NCBI GenBank assembly: GCA_024743095.1
Contig: JANSXF010000003.1
Coordinates: 1 to 64,000 of the forward strand
Direction: 5' to 3'
Source: Flavobacteriaceae bacterium
Lineage (GTDB): Bacteria; Bacteroidota; Bacteroidia; Flavobacteriales; Flavobacteriaceae
Length of the DNA stretch: 64,000 nt
Shown: in pieces, positions 6,958 through 15,024 of the stretch
Layout of the letters: the number at the start of each line of letters is the position of its first letter
Numbering within the stretch: the stretch's first letter is position 1
Notes under the pieces: model-generated
Databases searched by the model: none
What the model saw: the letters and a program-made list of their open reading frames with translations, nothing else
What the model was told of the DNA's origin: nothing
Program-made: the position numbers and the translations under genes

Positions 6958-8367
6958 TTATTTCAAGGATGTGGGGCAAACGTAGTCCGTAACGGGTATT
7001 CCAGCCTTTTTAATATCGGCAAAACCACCAGCTACATCCACTAAATTGTGGATCCCCCTACTTTTTAAGATGGAAGAGGCGATCATACTGCGATATCCTC
7101 CTGCGCAATGGACATAAAAGATCTCTTTTTCCGGAAATTCCGATAAGTGTTCGTTGATATAATCCAAAGGTGTCAAGTTTACATTTTCCACATGCTCCGC
7201 TTGGTATTCCGATTCCTTTCGGACATCGTAAACGGGCACTCCCTTATCCATCAAGCTTTTTAGCTCCTCCGCATTGATACTATCCACGGTATCCGCTTCT
7301 TTTCCTGCTGCCTTCCAAGCCTCTATTCCGCCTTTTAAGAAGCCCAAGGTGTGGTCAAACCCGACTCGGGACAATCGAGTGATGGTCTCTTCCTCCCTGC
7401 CTTCCGGCGTCACCAAAAGTATGGGTTGCTTTACATCGGCGACCAATGCTCCCACCCATGGGGCAAAACTTCCATCCAACCCGATAAATATAGATCTGGG
7501 AACATGTCCTTTGGCAAATTCATCTTGGTGACGTACATCTAGCACTATGGCTCCAGTCTCATTGGCGGCCGCCTCAAAGGCATCCGGTGCAAGGGCCCGG
7601 GTGCCTCTTTCCAATACTTTATCGATATCCTCGTAACCCTCTTTGTTCATTTTTACATTGAGCGGGAAGTATTGAGGTGGTGGCAACAAGCCATCGGTCA
7701 CTTCATCAATAAATTCATCACGGGTCATGTCCGCCCTAAGGGCATAGTTCATCTTTTTCTGATTGCCCAAGGTGTCCACGGTTTCCTTCATCATATTTTT
7801 TCCGCACGCGGAACCAGCACCATGTGCCGGATAAACGATTACATCGTCTGCCAATGGCATAATCTTGTTGCGCAGACTATCGAACAAGGTCCCCGCCAGT
7901 TCTTCTTGGGTCATATGGGCCGCTTTTTGGGCCAAATCCGGACGGCCAACATCTCCAAGGAACAAGGTGTCCCCACTAAAAATGGCATGATCCCTTCCAT
8001 TTTTGTCCCTCAACAAATAGGTAGTGCTCTCCATGGTATGACCGGGTGTATGCAATGCCACTATGGTGATCTTACCCAGTTTAAACTCCTGCTGGTCTTT
8101 GGCAATAATGGCATCAAAAGAGGGTTCTGCCGTTGGGCCGTAGACAATGGGCGCCCCAGTTTCTTTGGATAGCGTAAGGTGTCCGCTTACAAAATCGGCA
8201 TGGAAGTGTGTCTCAAAAATGTATTTGATCTTTGCTCCGCTCTCCTTTGCCGTTTTCAAATAGGGGTCGATCTCCCGCAATGGGTCGATTATCGCCGCTT
8301 CCCCTTCGCTCTCTATGTAGTAGGCACCTTGTGCAAGACAGCCTGTATATATCTGTTCTATTTTCAT
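6958..8367 (-). CDS. MBL-fold persulfide dioxygenase-like protein fused to two rhodanese domains
   Basis: This 469-residue protein begins with a metallo-beta-lactamase domain (about 1-245) with HFHADFVSGH at 54-63, HTPGHT and SGDTLF. That pattern is typical of ETHE1-like glutathione-persulfide dioxygenases, which oxidise persulfide to sulfite. Two rhodanese domains follow. The first (about 265-355) has LDVRHQDEF but a Cys-less loop (VTPEGREEE) and should be inactive. The second (about 370-465) has HCAGGYRS with catalytic Cys421. The product, sulfite, would feed the dehydrogenase encoded at 3651-4871. The dyad promoter at 8382-8425 is of the regulon type. The MBL-rhodanese-rhodanese layout is known in Bacteroidota; the exact donor is inferred. 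Confidence 0.85.
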   Translation of the reverse strand: MKIEQIYTGCLAQGAYYIESEGEAAIIDPLREIDPYLKTAKESGAKIKYIFETHFHADFVSGHLTLSKETGAPIVYGPTAEPSFDAIIAKDQQEFKLGKITIVALHTPGHTMESTTYLLRDKNGRDHAIFSGDTLFLGDVGRPDLAQKAAHMTQEELAGTLFDSLRNKIMPLADDVIVYPAHGAGSACGKNMMKETVDTLGNQKKMNYALRADMTRDEFIDEVTDGLLPPPQYFPLNVKMNKEGYEDIDKVLERGTRALAPDAFEAAANETGAIVLDVRHQDEFAKGHVPRSIFIGLDGSFAPWVGALVADVKQPILLVTPEGREEETITRLSRVGFDHTLGFLKGGIEAWKAAGKEADTVDSINAEELKSLMDKGVPVYDVRKESEYQAEHVENVNLTPLDYINEHLSEFPEKEIFYVHCAGGYRSMIASSILKSRGIHNLVDVAGGFADIKKAGIPVTDYVCPTSLK

Positions 8368-8381
8368 ATTTTCGATTTTTT

Positions 8382-8425
8382 CAAATATAGTATTCCGAAT
8401 CCTTAAGTTCAGTTACCAAAGTTAC
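8382..8425 (-). promoter_or_regulatory. Crp/Fnr-type dyad plus -7 element before the MBL-rhodanese gene
   Basis: The plus-strand sequence GTTAC-CAAA-GTTAC at 8412-8425 differs by one base from the dyad consensus. On the minus strand, exactly 22 nt on, TATATTTG at 8382-8389 is a full TAnnTTTG match. The site overlaps the stop codon of the SulP gene, so this gene has its own promoter inside an apparent gene string. Confidence 0.72.
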
Positions 8426-10155
8426 AAAGTCCTTCTTTTGGACTGTAGCGACACCTTTTTTTGCATAAGGCTCCTCTCATTTTGTTCGTTACATCCGTTC
8501 ACGGCATCGATGGTCTGCACATAGAGGTTTTCCTCCCCTAGGATGTCCACGATTCCGCTACTGTACAAAATATCCCTTGTCGGACCTATGGCCGCTGCGA
8601 TCAAAAAGTGGATGTCGCGGTGCCTTAGATCCAAGATAATGCGCTCCAACATGGAAGCGGCGCTGCTATCAATATAATTGATGGGTTCCGCATTTAAAAT
8701 GATATACTTCAGGACAGGTCCCTTTTTTTCTATCTGCCGATATAGTTGCTTTTTGAAATAATCCTTGTTGCCAAAATATAATTGGGCATCGAACCGCAGC
8801 ACCAATTTGTCGGCTTCCACCTCCACATCTCCCGAAAAGCGATCTATATTTTTAAAATAGCTTGTATCCTTGATTCTTCCCAAGACCGCCATATGTGGCT
8901 TGGATATCCGGTATACCAACAACATCAGGGACAATAATACCCCGAACAGGATTCCCTCCATCAACCCGATGAGCAGTGTCATTAAAAAAGTGGCGACCAG
9001 CAATAGGAATTCATCCTTTCTATTTTTCCAAAGTATCCAAGGATATTTTAAATCTACCAAGCCTGCTACGGACACAATGATAATCGCCCCCAACACCACT
9101 GCTGGAAGGTTATAGAACAAAGGGGTAAGAAAAAGCAATACACCTGCAATGATCAGGGTGCTAAATATCAATGACATTCCTGTTTTAGCTCCGGCTTTAT
9201 CGTTCACGGCGGTTCTCGAAAAACTTCCAGATACCGAAAAGGACTGGAAGAATGAACCTAACATATTGGCAATACCCAATGCCCTGAGTTCTTGGTTTGC
9301 GTCCAATTCATACTCAGGATGTCTTTCCTCCACCGTCTTGGCTATGGAAACGGATTCCATAAACCCAAATAGGGCCACGGTTATGGCTATGGGCATAAGT
9401 TGTCCCATCTTGTCCCACTGAAATTCAGGGGCCTGAAAACCGGGAAGTCCTTTTGGGATATCCCCCACAATGCGGATTCCCATCGTATTGAGACTAAAAA
9501 TCACCACGGCCAAAATCCCCATTGCCACCAAGAACAGCGGCACTGGCAATTTTTTATTGAATCTGTTCAACAGAACAATAAATAGTATGGATCCCAAGCC
9601 CATAAAAAAGGTAGGCCAGTGGATATAGGGCAAGCTTCGGATTATATTCGCCAAAAGCTCATGTATTCTGCCTGACTGGGCAAAATGGGTTCCCAATATA
9701 TGGTTCAATTGGCCAAAGCCTATAAGAAGTGCTGCGGCCGATGTAAAGCCGCTTATGACCGGTTTGGACAAAAAATTGACAAAAAAACCCATTTTGAATA
9801 TTCCCATAAGGAGCTGTAACCCCCCAATGAGCAAGGTCAGGAAAAGAACCGTTGAGATATAGTCCTCCTCATTGATCAGGTTTAGGGCCCCAACACCAGC
9901 TGCCACCAGTAATGAGTCCATGGCCACGGGCCCAACGGCCAACTGCCTTGAAGTCCCCATTAAGGCATAGACAAGCTGGGGCACCAATGCAGCATACAAT
10001 CCATAAATGGGGGGCATTCCCGCAATCATGGCATAGGCCATTCCTTGAGGAATCAGCATGATTCCAACGGTAATGCCTGAAATCAAATCCTTTTGGAGCA
10101 ATGATTTATTATAGGTAGCTATCCAAGACAAGAATGGGAAGAACCTTTTGATCAT
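8422..10155 (-). CDS. SulP-family anion transporter with STAS domain
   Basis: This 577-residue protein is a SLC26/SulP carrier. The membrane part (about 10-420) opens with the family signature region GITVGIMLIPQGMAYAMIAG and has 12 or more hydrophobic stretches. A cytoplasmic STAS domain (about 440-555) carries NAEPINYIDSSAASML. SulP proteins move sulfate, bicarbonate or other anions. In this setting, sulfate export or import linked to sulfite oxidation is likely (inference). The dyad at 10201-10214 and -7 element TATTTTTG at 10171-10178 precede the start. About 63 nt separate the start from the Crp/Fnr gene stop. Confidence 0.92.
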   Translation of the reverse strand: MIKRFFPFLSWIATYNKSLLQKDLISGITVGIMLIPQGMAYAMIAGMPPIYGLYAALVPQLVYALMGTSRQLAVGPVAMDSLLVAAGVGALNLINEEDYISTVLFLTLLIGGLQLLMGIFKMGFFVNFLSKPVISGFTSAAALLIGFGQLNHILGTHFAQSGRIHELLANIIRSLPYIHWPTFFMGLGSILFIVLLNRFNKKLPVPLFLVAMGILAVVIFSLNTMGIRIVGDIPKGLPGFQAPEFQWDKMGQLMPIAITVALFGFMESVSIAKTVEERHPEYELDANQELRALGIANMLGSFFQSFSVSGSFSRTAVNDKAGAKTGMSLIFSTLIIAGVLLFLTPLFYNLPAVVLGAIIIVSVAGLVDLKYPWILWKNRKDEFLLLVATFLMTLLIGLMEGILFGVLLSLMLLVYRISKPHMAVLGRIKDTSYFKNIDRFSGDVEVEADKLVLRFDAQLYFGNKDYFKKQLYRQIEKKGPVLKYIILNAEPINYIDSSAASMLERIILDLRHRDIHFLIAAAIGPTRDILYSSGIVDILGEENLYVQTIDAVNGCNEQNERSLMQKKVSLQSKRRTL

Positions 10156-10170
10156 GCGATGGGTTTTTTA

Positions 10171-10214
10171 CAAAAATAGATTGCCCGATGGCCTTTTACA
10201 GTAACAAAGGGTAC
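10171..10214 (-). promoter_or_regulatory. Crp/Fnr-type dyad plus -7 element before the SulP gene
   Basis: GTAAC-AAAG-GGTAC at 10201-10214 has one mismatch to the dyad. On the minus strand TATTTTTG at 10171-10178 follows after exactly 22 nt. The site lies between the Crp/Fnr gene stop and the SulP start. Confidence 0.7.
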
Positions 10215-10218
10215 AAAC

Positions 10219-10851
10219 TTACAGATCTAATACGTGAATATGATTTCTGTGTAGCACCAATTTTTTCATCTTTTCCAGTTTTTTCAATAATCTGGAAACC
10301 ACTACCCTTGAGGTGTGCAGGTCATACGCTATTTCCTGATGGGTATTTCTGATACGGTTATCATTGGTTACCTCGACCTTTTTTTTGAGATAGTCCACCA
10401 ACCTTTGATCTAGATTTTTAAAGGCTATGCTATCCACAGTAAGAAGCAGCTCATTGAGACGGTTCTGATAGCTTTCGAACACATAATTGCGCCATCCCTT
10501 ATATTTGGCCATCCACTCCTCCATTTTCTGGACGGGCACCATCACCAATCTGGTATCGGTCTCGGTTATCGCCCTTATCTCGCTTTTGGTCTGCCCCATA
10601 CAGCATGCCATGGTCACCGAACAGGTTTCTCCCTGTTCCAAATAATATAGCAGTAGTTCATCTCCCTCTTCATCCTCCCTAAGTACCTTAATTGCTCCCG
10701 ACAACAATAAGGGTATACTTCTTATGTATTGCCCAATATCCATTATGGTTTCTCCCGCGGGCACTTCCATTAATCTTCCTTCTTGAAGGATTTCATCGAT
10801 AAGGGACTGCTCAAAATGACTGCTGAATATCTCTAAAAGGTCTTCTTTCAT
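10219..10851 (-). CDS. Crp/Fnr-family transcription regulator of the sulfur cluster
   Basis: This 210-residue protein has a cyclic-nucleotide-binding-like beta-roll (about 10-125), a dimerisation helix, and a C-terminal winged helix (about 145-205) with THQEIAYDLHTSRVVVSRLL as recognition region. The N-domain has Cys77 and the pair Cys83-Cys84 in ETCSVTMACCMG, close together in the roll. These could sense thiol redox state or persulfide, or bind a cluster (inference). It lacks the N-terminal cysteine set of FNR. Five nearby dyads of the form GTAAC-N4-GTTAC in class II position make it the natural activator of the block. A lone half-site GTAAC at 10876-10880 precedes its own start. Confidence 0.88.
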   Translation of the reverse strand: MKEDLLEIFSSHFEQSLIDEILQEGRLMEVPAGETIMDIGQYIRSIPLLLSGAIKVLREDEEGDELLLYYLEQGETCSVTMACCMGQTKSEIRAITETDTRLVMVPVQKMEEWMAKYKGWRNYVFESYQNRLNELLLTVDSIAFKNLDQRLVDYLKKKVEVTNDNRIRNTHQEIAYDLHTSRVVVSRLLKKLEKMKKLVLHRNHIHVLDL

Positions 10852-10911
10852 AGTAAACTGATACGCTCCTCTAAGGTAACTATTTTAGAAAATATGGCCC
10901 TTTGCCAAAAT

Positions 10912-10950
10912 GTCCAAAAATGCAAGACCCGCACCTAGGGCACGGGTCTT
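10912..10950 (-). terminator. Intrinsic terminator of the SusCD-phosphoesterase operon
   Basis: The stem AAGACCCG / CGGGTCTT (10924-10931 with 10943-10950) has further pairing inside it. On the minus strand it is followed by GCATTTTTGG. It lies about 35 nt past the stop of the last operon gene at 10984 and upstream of the Crp/Fnr gene. Confidence 0.65.
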
Positions 10951-10983
10951 TGCGGTAACGCAAACTAATAAACGAACTTAAAC

Positions 10984-12057
10984 TTACAATTTCATGGGTT
11001 TTCCCTTGACCTCTTTTGAGATGGGCATATCCAATATTTTTAGAATAGTTGAAGCAATCTGGTTGGAATACAATTGTCCACTCTGCTTAACTTCACCTTT
11101 GGGACCAATGTCCTTTCCAAAAGCTATCATCCAAACGGAGCCTGCCCCATTGATGTCGTTGCCATGGCTTCTCCATGTGTCCAAGGGCTCTGTTCCACGT
11201 CCATGGTCCGTAGTGATCAAAAACACGGTTTGGTCCTTATAAAAGTCATCTTGTTGGGTAAAGTCCCATAGATCCTTGATCAAAGTATCTGTATTGTGAG
11301 CCGATTTTAAATAGGACTGATAATCACCATCGTGGGCAAAGTCATCGGTTTCCCCGTAGGAAATGAAAACCAATTTTGGATGTTCCTTTTTCATATGCTC
11401 CAAGGCGTAATGATGGGTAAATGCATCCAACCGCACAGTGCCCCATGGACTTGGTATCTGGTCTTGAAGCTCGTTCAAAAATTCCTCCCTGGAGTTCAAA
11501 TTTTCGGTGGCCTTTTCAAATCCCGCATTTACTGGAACTCCTGAACGTTCTTCATTTACAATGAACGGAAATACATCCCAGCTACCAAAGGCAGCTACCT
11601 TACCTTTTCCTTCGGGCGTATTGTTGTATCGCTCCAAAATGGTAGTGTTTGGGTTTGGAATTTTGTCGTTGCTTCGAATGTTCTTATCATCTGCAGTTCC
11701 TGTCAAAATTTCGTTGTAACCCGGGTAAGAGAACCACATGGAGTTGGTCAAGTCTACTTTGTTGCCCAGAGTTCGGTTTCCGTGAATTTGGCCCATCTCT
11801 TCGACTTGACCCCAAATAAAGGGCAGTAGCGCCTCTCTTCTTTCGGTCGGTGTGTCTCCCCAGAAAGCTTCCTTCAACATGTCGGCTTTGTGGACATAGT
11901 CCTTGTTGCCAATCAAAAGAGAGTCTGCTCCGGTAAACAGTTCCTGCCAACGGAAACCGTCCAATGTTATCAGGATTACCTTGGTATCGCTATTTTGGGC
12001 ATTTACCCTGAACATTGCCACTATGGCAATTATCAAAGACAAAAATTTATTTTTCAT
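10984..12057 (-). CDS. Alkaline phosphatase superfamily (NPP-type) phosphodiesterase, secreted
   Basis: This 357-residue protein begins MKNKFLSLIIAIVAMF with a signal peptide ending near VNAQ. The start is ATG 12057, which overlaps the upstream gene by 11 nt; a longer form from 12099 would put basic residues before the signal. Metal-site motifs of the alkaline phosphatase superfamily are visible: ILITLDGFRWQEL near the N-terminus, YGETDDFAHDGD in the middle, and TTDHGRGTE near the end. It probably cleaves phosphoesters or phosphodiesters in the periplasm. It is the last gene of the SusC-SusD operon. A sulfatase-like role is less likely because no CxPxR motif is seen. The substrate is unknown. 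Confidence 0.8.
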   Translation of the reverse strand: MKNKFLSLIIAIVAMFRVNAQNSDTKVILITLDGFRWQELFTGADSLLIGNKDYVHKADMLKEAFWGDTPTERREALLPFIWGQVEEMGQIHGNRTLGNKVDLTNSMWFSYPGYNEILTGTADDKNIRSNDKIPNPNTTILERYNNTPEGKGKVAAFGSWDVFPFIVNEERSGVPVNAGFEKATENLNSREEFLNELQDQIPSPWGTVRLDAFTHHYALEHMKKEHPKLVFISYGETDDFAHDGDYQSYLKSAHNTDTLIKDLWDFTQQDDFYKDQTVFLITTDHGRGTEPLDTWRSHGNDINGAGSVWMIAFGKDIGPKGEVKQSGQLYSNQIASTILKILDMPISKEVKGKPMKL

Positions 12058-13651
12058 TTTCCTGTGGTGTTTTAAATGTTGCCGTTTCGGACCAATCACT
12101 CCAGTTCAAGTTTTGGTCACGGTATCTAACCCTCCAATAATAGGTGGTATTGGATTGTAATCTTTTGGTTCTTTCATCGGTCAAATCGTCGTCTTTTTGA
12201 CGGTCCTCTTTGTAATACCAATTTTCAAATTGTTTCCAACTGTCCAAAGCCAACTTTTCAAAATCAGGGCTTTCCGAAACTTGCCAATGTGATGCTGCAT
12301 GGAAGGCACCGCTGAGCGGACTTGAAAACTCACCTGCTTTTAAGGTGGCAAACTCTTCCTGTACCACTTCATTGTTTGATGGAAAAACTACTGTTGGGGC
12401 ATTGGCCCTTTTTTCCAAGCGCCATATGGTAATGCTATCGGTAAGCTCGTTCTGACGTGACTCTACGGTATTGCCCTGGCTGATTCTTTTGATAGTGAAT
12501 TTAGGGTCGCTGCGGTTACCGTCGACCTCGACCATCACAAAGCCATATTCGTCCTGGGTAACCGTAAACTCATCATAATCCCTACCTTCAAACTCGCCCC
12601 AATTATCGATGGCTCCCCCTGCCGAGGCCACATTGATCCAAAGGTGTTTGTGGTCTCTGGATTGCCCTCGTGAATAGCCATGGGTATGACCAAAAAAGTG
12701 GATGCTTGGTTTTCCTGTTTTGGTGGAGAACGTCTCCAACATTTTGACCACTTTGCCCGTTGATTCTTCCTCGCCCGGAATCCAAAGTTCGGATTTATGT
12801 GGATGGTGGAGTTGCGCAAATACAAAATCAATATCATCGTTCTTTTCCGTATCTGCCAGCACTTGTTCCAACCATTGGTATTGTTCACGAAGGTCACGAT
12901 AGCCGTCGTTGGAATTCAATCCGATGATTCGGGTATTGCCATAATCCTTGTACCACCAATGTTCTGCAAAGGCTGGTGTTCCATTTTCTGGAAGGCTGAA
13001 GTATTTGAAGTAGAAAACAGAGTTGCGTTCGTGGTTGCCCAAAACCGGATACACGGGGACCTCGGCAAAGAGTTTTTGTGCCGGGTCGAAGAAGTGTTCC
13101 TTCCATTGGTAATATTTGCTGCCGCTCTGCACCAGGTCGCCGGGAATCATCACCATGGCCAGATTGTCGGGCAACTTGCCTCCGTACTCCTTTTCCAAAT
13201 ACCGAAGAACCCCTTGATTTACGATTTCGGAAAACTTGTCCGGATGCTGGCTATCGTATTGCATATCGCTCATGGCCACAATATTGAACGACTCTTGGTC
13301 ACTTGAAAAGGGTGGTGTTTTAAATTGATAGATATCCGATTTGGCCTTATCTGTTTTCACCCGGTAATAATACTCCGTAAAGCGTTTAAGGCCTTCCAGT
13401 TTTACGGTATGCACCCGGGATTCAGAGAAATTGATATCCTCGGCTTTCCCCGAGGTTTTTTGACCCAATTTTTCCGTGGTCCCCCATTCCACAACACTTT
13501 CTTCGCCATTTGTGGTCTCCCACATGATCACGATGGAATTCGGTTCTACATCTTGGAGATAAGGTTGTACCAAAATTTGGGGTTCGGTTTGGGCAGCAAG
13601 CTCCATCAGACCCAGACAAAATAACAAGAGTAACTGGTCGGTTTTTTTCAT
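12047..13651 (-). CDS. Purple acid phosphatase-like metallophosphoesterase with fibronectin-like domains
   Basis: This 534-residue secreted protein has a signal peptide (about 1-20). An N-terminal fibronectin-like domain (about 25-110) is of the kind found in purple acid phosphatases. The metallophosphoesterase core has MSDMQYD, IPGDLVQSG, LGNHE, QLHHPH and GHTHGYSRG, giving the ordered Asp/Asn/His metal ligands. A C-terminal Fn3-like region (about 425-534) contains WRVRYRDQNLNWSDWS. It should hydrolyse phosphomonoesters or diesters outside the inner membrane. Its start overlaps the stop of the PLP-enzyme gene by one base (TAATG), so the two are translationally linked. The specific substrate is unknown. 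Confidence 0.85.
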   Translation of the reverse strand: MKKTDQLLLLFCLGLMELAAQTEPQILVQPYLQDVEPNSIVIMWETTNGEESVVEWGTTEKLGQKTSGKAEDINFSESRVHTVKLEGLKRFTEYYYRVKTDKAKSDIYQFKTPPFSSDQESFNIVAMSDMQYDSQHPDKFSEIVNQGVLRYLEKEYGGKLPDNLAMVMIPGDLVQSGSKYYQWKEHFFDPAQKLFAEVPVYPVLGNHERNSVFYFKYFSLPENGTPAFAEHWWYKDYGNTRIIGLNSNDGYRDLREQYQWLEQVLADTEKNDDIDFVFAQLHHPHKSELWIPGEEESTGKVVKMLETFSTKTGKPSIHFFGHTHGYSRGQSRDHKHLWINVASAGGAIDNWGEFEGRDYDEFTVTQDEYGFVMVEVDGNRSDPKFTIKRISQGNTVESRQNELTDSITIWRLEKRANAPTVVFPSNNEVVQEEFATLKAGEFSSPLSGAFHAASHWQVSESPDFEKLALDSWKQFENWYYKEDRQKDDDLTDERTKRLQSNTTYYWRVRYRDQNLNWSDWSETATFKTPQENEK

Positions 13652-15018
13652 TAGGCGATATGGTTTGTTTTTAAAAAGGCAGAGTTCAATATTTCAAATG
13701 CTTTTTCCAGTTCTTCCCTGGTTATGGTAAGTGGGGGCGACAACTGTAGTACATTTCCTTTGGAAACTTTAAAACTTAATCCTTGTTTTAGGCACTCGTA
13801 CATAATTTCTTCGGCTTCGGCCGTTGCTTTTTCTTTAGTGGCCCTATCGGTGACCAGTTCAATGCCCCATAAAAGTCCAACACCCCGCACATCCCCGATC
13901 AAGGAATATTTTCGGTGCATTTTGTACAAGGCTTTTCTCATAAATTCTTCATCTTCCTTGACCTTTTGCAGGATGTTTTCCTCTTCCAGAACCTCCAGAA
14001 GTGTCAGACCGGCCATAGCCCCCAAAGGACTTTTTTCGTGGGTATAGTGCCCGAGGGAAATGTGTCCGAATTTATTATATTTTTCACGGGTAACAATCGC
14101 TGCTTGAGGGATGATTCCACCTCCCAATCCTTTGCCCAAGCAAAGAATGTCCGGTTCAATATCAAAAAGCTCGTAGGCGAACATAGTGCCCGTTCTTCCA
14201 AAAGCGATGGGAATTTCATCCAAAATCAACAAAACACCGTGTTTGCTGCAGAGCTCCCTAGCTGCCTTCCAGAATTTTTTTGATGGAATCTGAACATCGG
14301 TATTGCGAATGGTCTCTGCCAAAAAAGCTCCAATTTGATTGTCTTTCTCCAAAACATACTGCAAATATTCCAAAGCCTTATCCTGGTTCCCTTCAAATAT
14401 ACCACGATAGGTAATTGGTGGCGGAATGCGTTCCACACCGGGCATCAATGGTCCCATATGTTCCTGGAAAATGGCTTCGCCCCCAACACTGATAGCATCC
14501 AAAGATGCACCGTGGAACGAGTCCCAAAAAGAGACGACTTTATACTTGCCAGTGATGGCCCTTGCCAATTTTAGTGCAATGCCGATGGCCGAGCTTCCAT
14601 TCGGGGTCATTAGGATACGGTTAATACCTTCTGGGGTATAGGAGGTCAACTTCTCTGCAAATTGTACGGCCCTTGTATTGGCGTAGCGTCTGGTGGAAAA
14701 GGTCAGGTTTTGTAACTGTTCGGTTAACCGCTCCACCAATTTTGGATGGGAAAACCCGATTTGGTGCACATTGTTCCCGTGAAAATCGAGGTATTTCTTG
14801 CCCGACACACTTAGCATGTGGGAGCCCTTACAATTTTGGAGCACATCCAAACATGGGGTGGACATGGATTGATGCATAAAATACTTGGCATCTTTTTCCA
14901 GCAATTCTTTGGCTTCTTCGCTAACTTGGTTCTGCAACCATTCGCTCCGGGCAGGAGTTAGGTTGATATCGCCCTCCACAACTGATCCTGGGTCGTGCTT
15001 ATTGCGCTTTTGCTTCAT
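13651..15018 (-). CDS. Class III PLP-dependent aminotransferase-fold enzyme, possible phosphonate or phosphoethanolamine lyase
   Basis: This 455-residue cytoplasmic enzyme has the class III aminotransferase fold. It shows TPNGSSAIGIALKLAR near 135, SFWDSFHGAS, and LDEIPIAFGRTG. The PLP lysine is in CLGKGLGGG. The family includes ordinary aminotransferases. It also includes two lyases that act on phosphorus compounds: ethanolamine-phosphate phospho-lyase and the (R)-1-hydroxy-2-aminoethylphosphonate ammonia-lyase PbfA. It is the only cytoplasmic enzyme in an operon otherwise made of SusCD and secreted phosphoesterases, and a phosphonatase-like gene lies nearby. A lyase role therefore fits better than plain transamination. 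That is inference; the fold is certain. Confidence 0.75.
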   Translation of the reverse strand: MKQKRNKHDPGSVVEGDINLTPARSEWLQNQVSEEAKELLEKDAKYFMHQSMSTPCLDVLQNCKGSHMLSVSGKKYLDFHGNNVHQIGFSHPKLVERLTEQLQNLTFSTRRYANTRAVQFAEKLTSYTPEGINRILMTPNGSSAIGIALKLARAITGKYKVVSFWDSFHGASLDAISVGGEAIFQEHMGPLMPGVERIPPPITYRGIFEGNQDKALEYLQYVLEKDNQIGAFLAETIRNTDVQIPSKKFWKAARELCSKHGVLLILDEIPIAFGRTGTMFAYELFDIEPDILCLGKGLGGGIIPQAAIVTREKYNKFGHISLGHYTHEKSPLGAMAGLTLLEVLEEENILQKVKEDEEFMRKALYKMHRKYSLIGDVRGVGLLWGIELVTDRATKEKATAEAEEIMYECLKQGLSFKVSKGNVLQLSPPLTITREELEKAFEILNSAFLKTNHIA

Positions 15019-15024
15019 TCTTTG

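Noticed and set aside
10876-10889. GTAAC half-site before the Crp/Fnr gene as a sixth regulon dyad
   Set aside because: The second half (TTAGA) does not fit, and no -7 element lies 22 nt away. It might serve autorepression but cannot be counted as a site.
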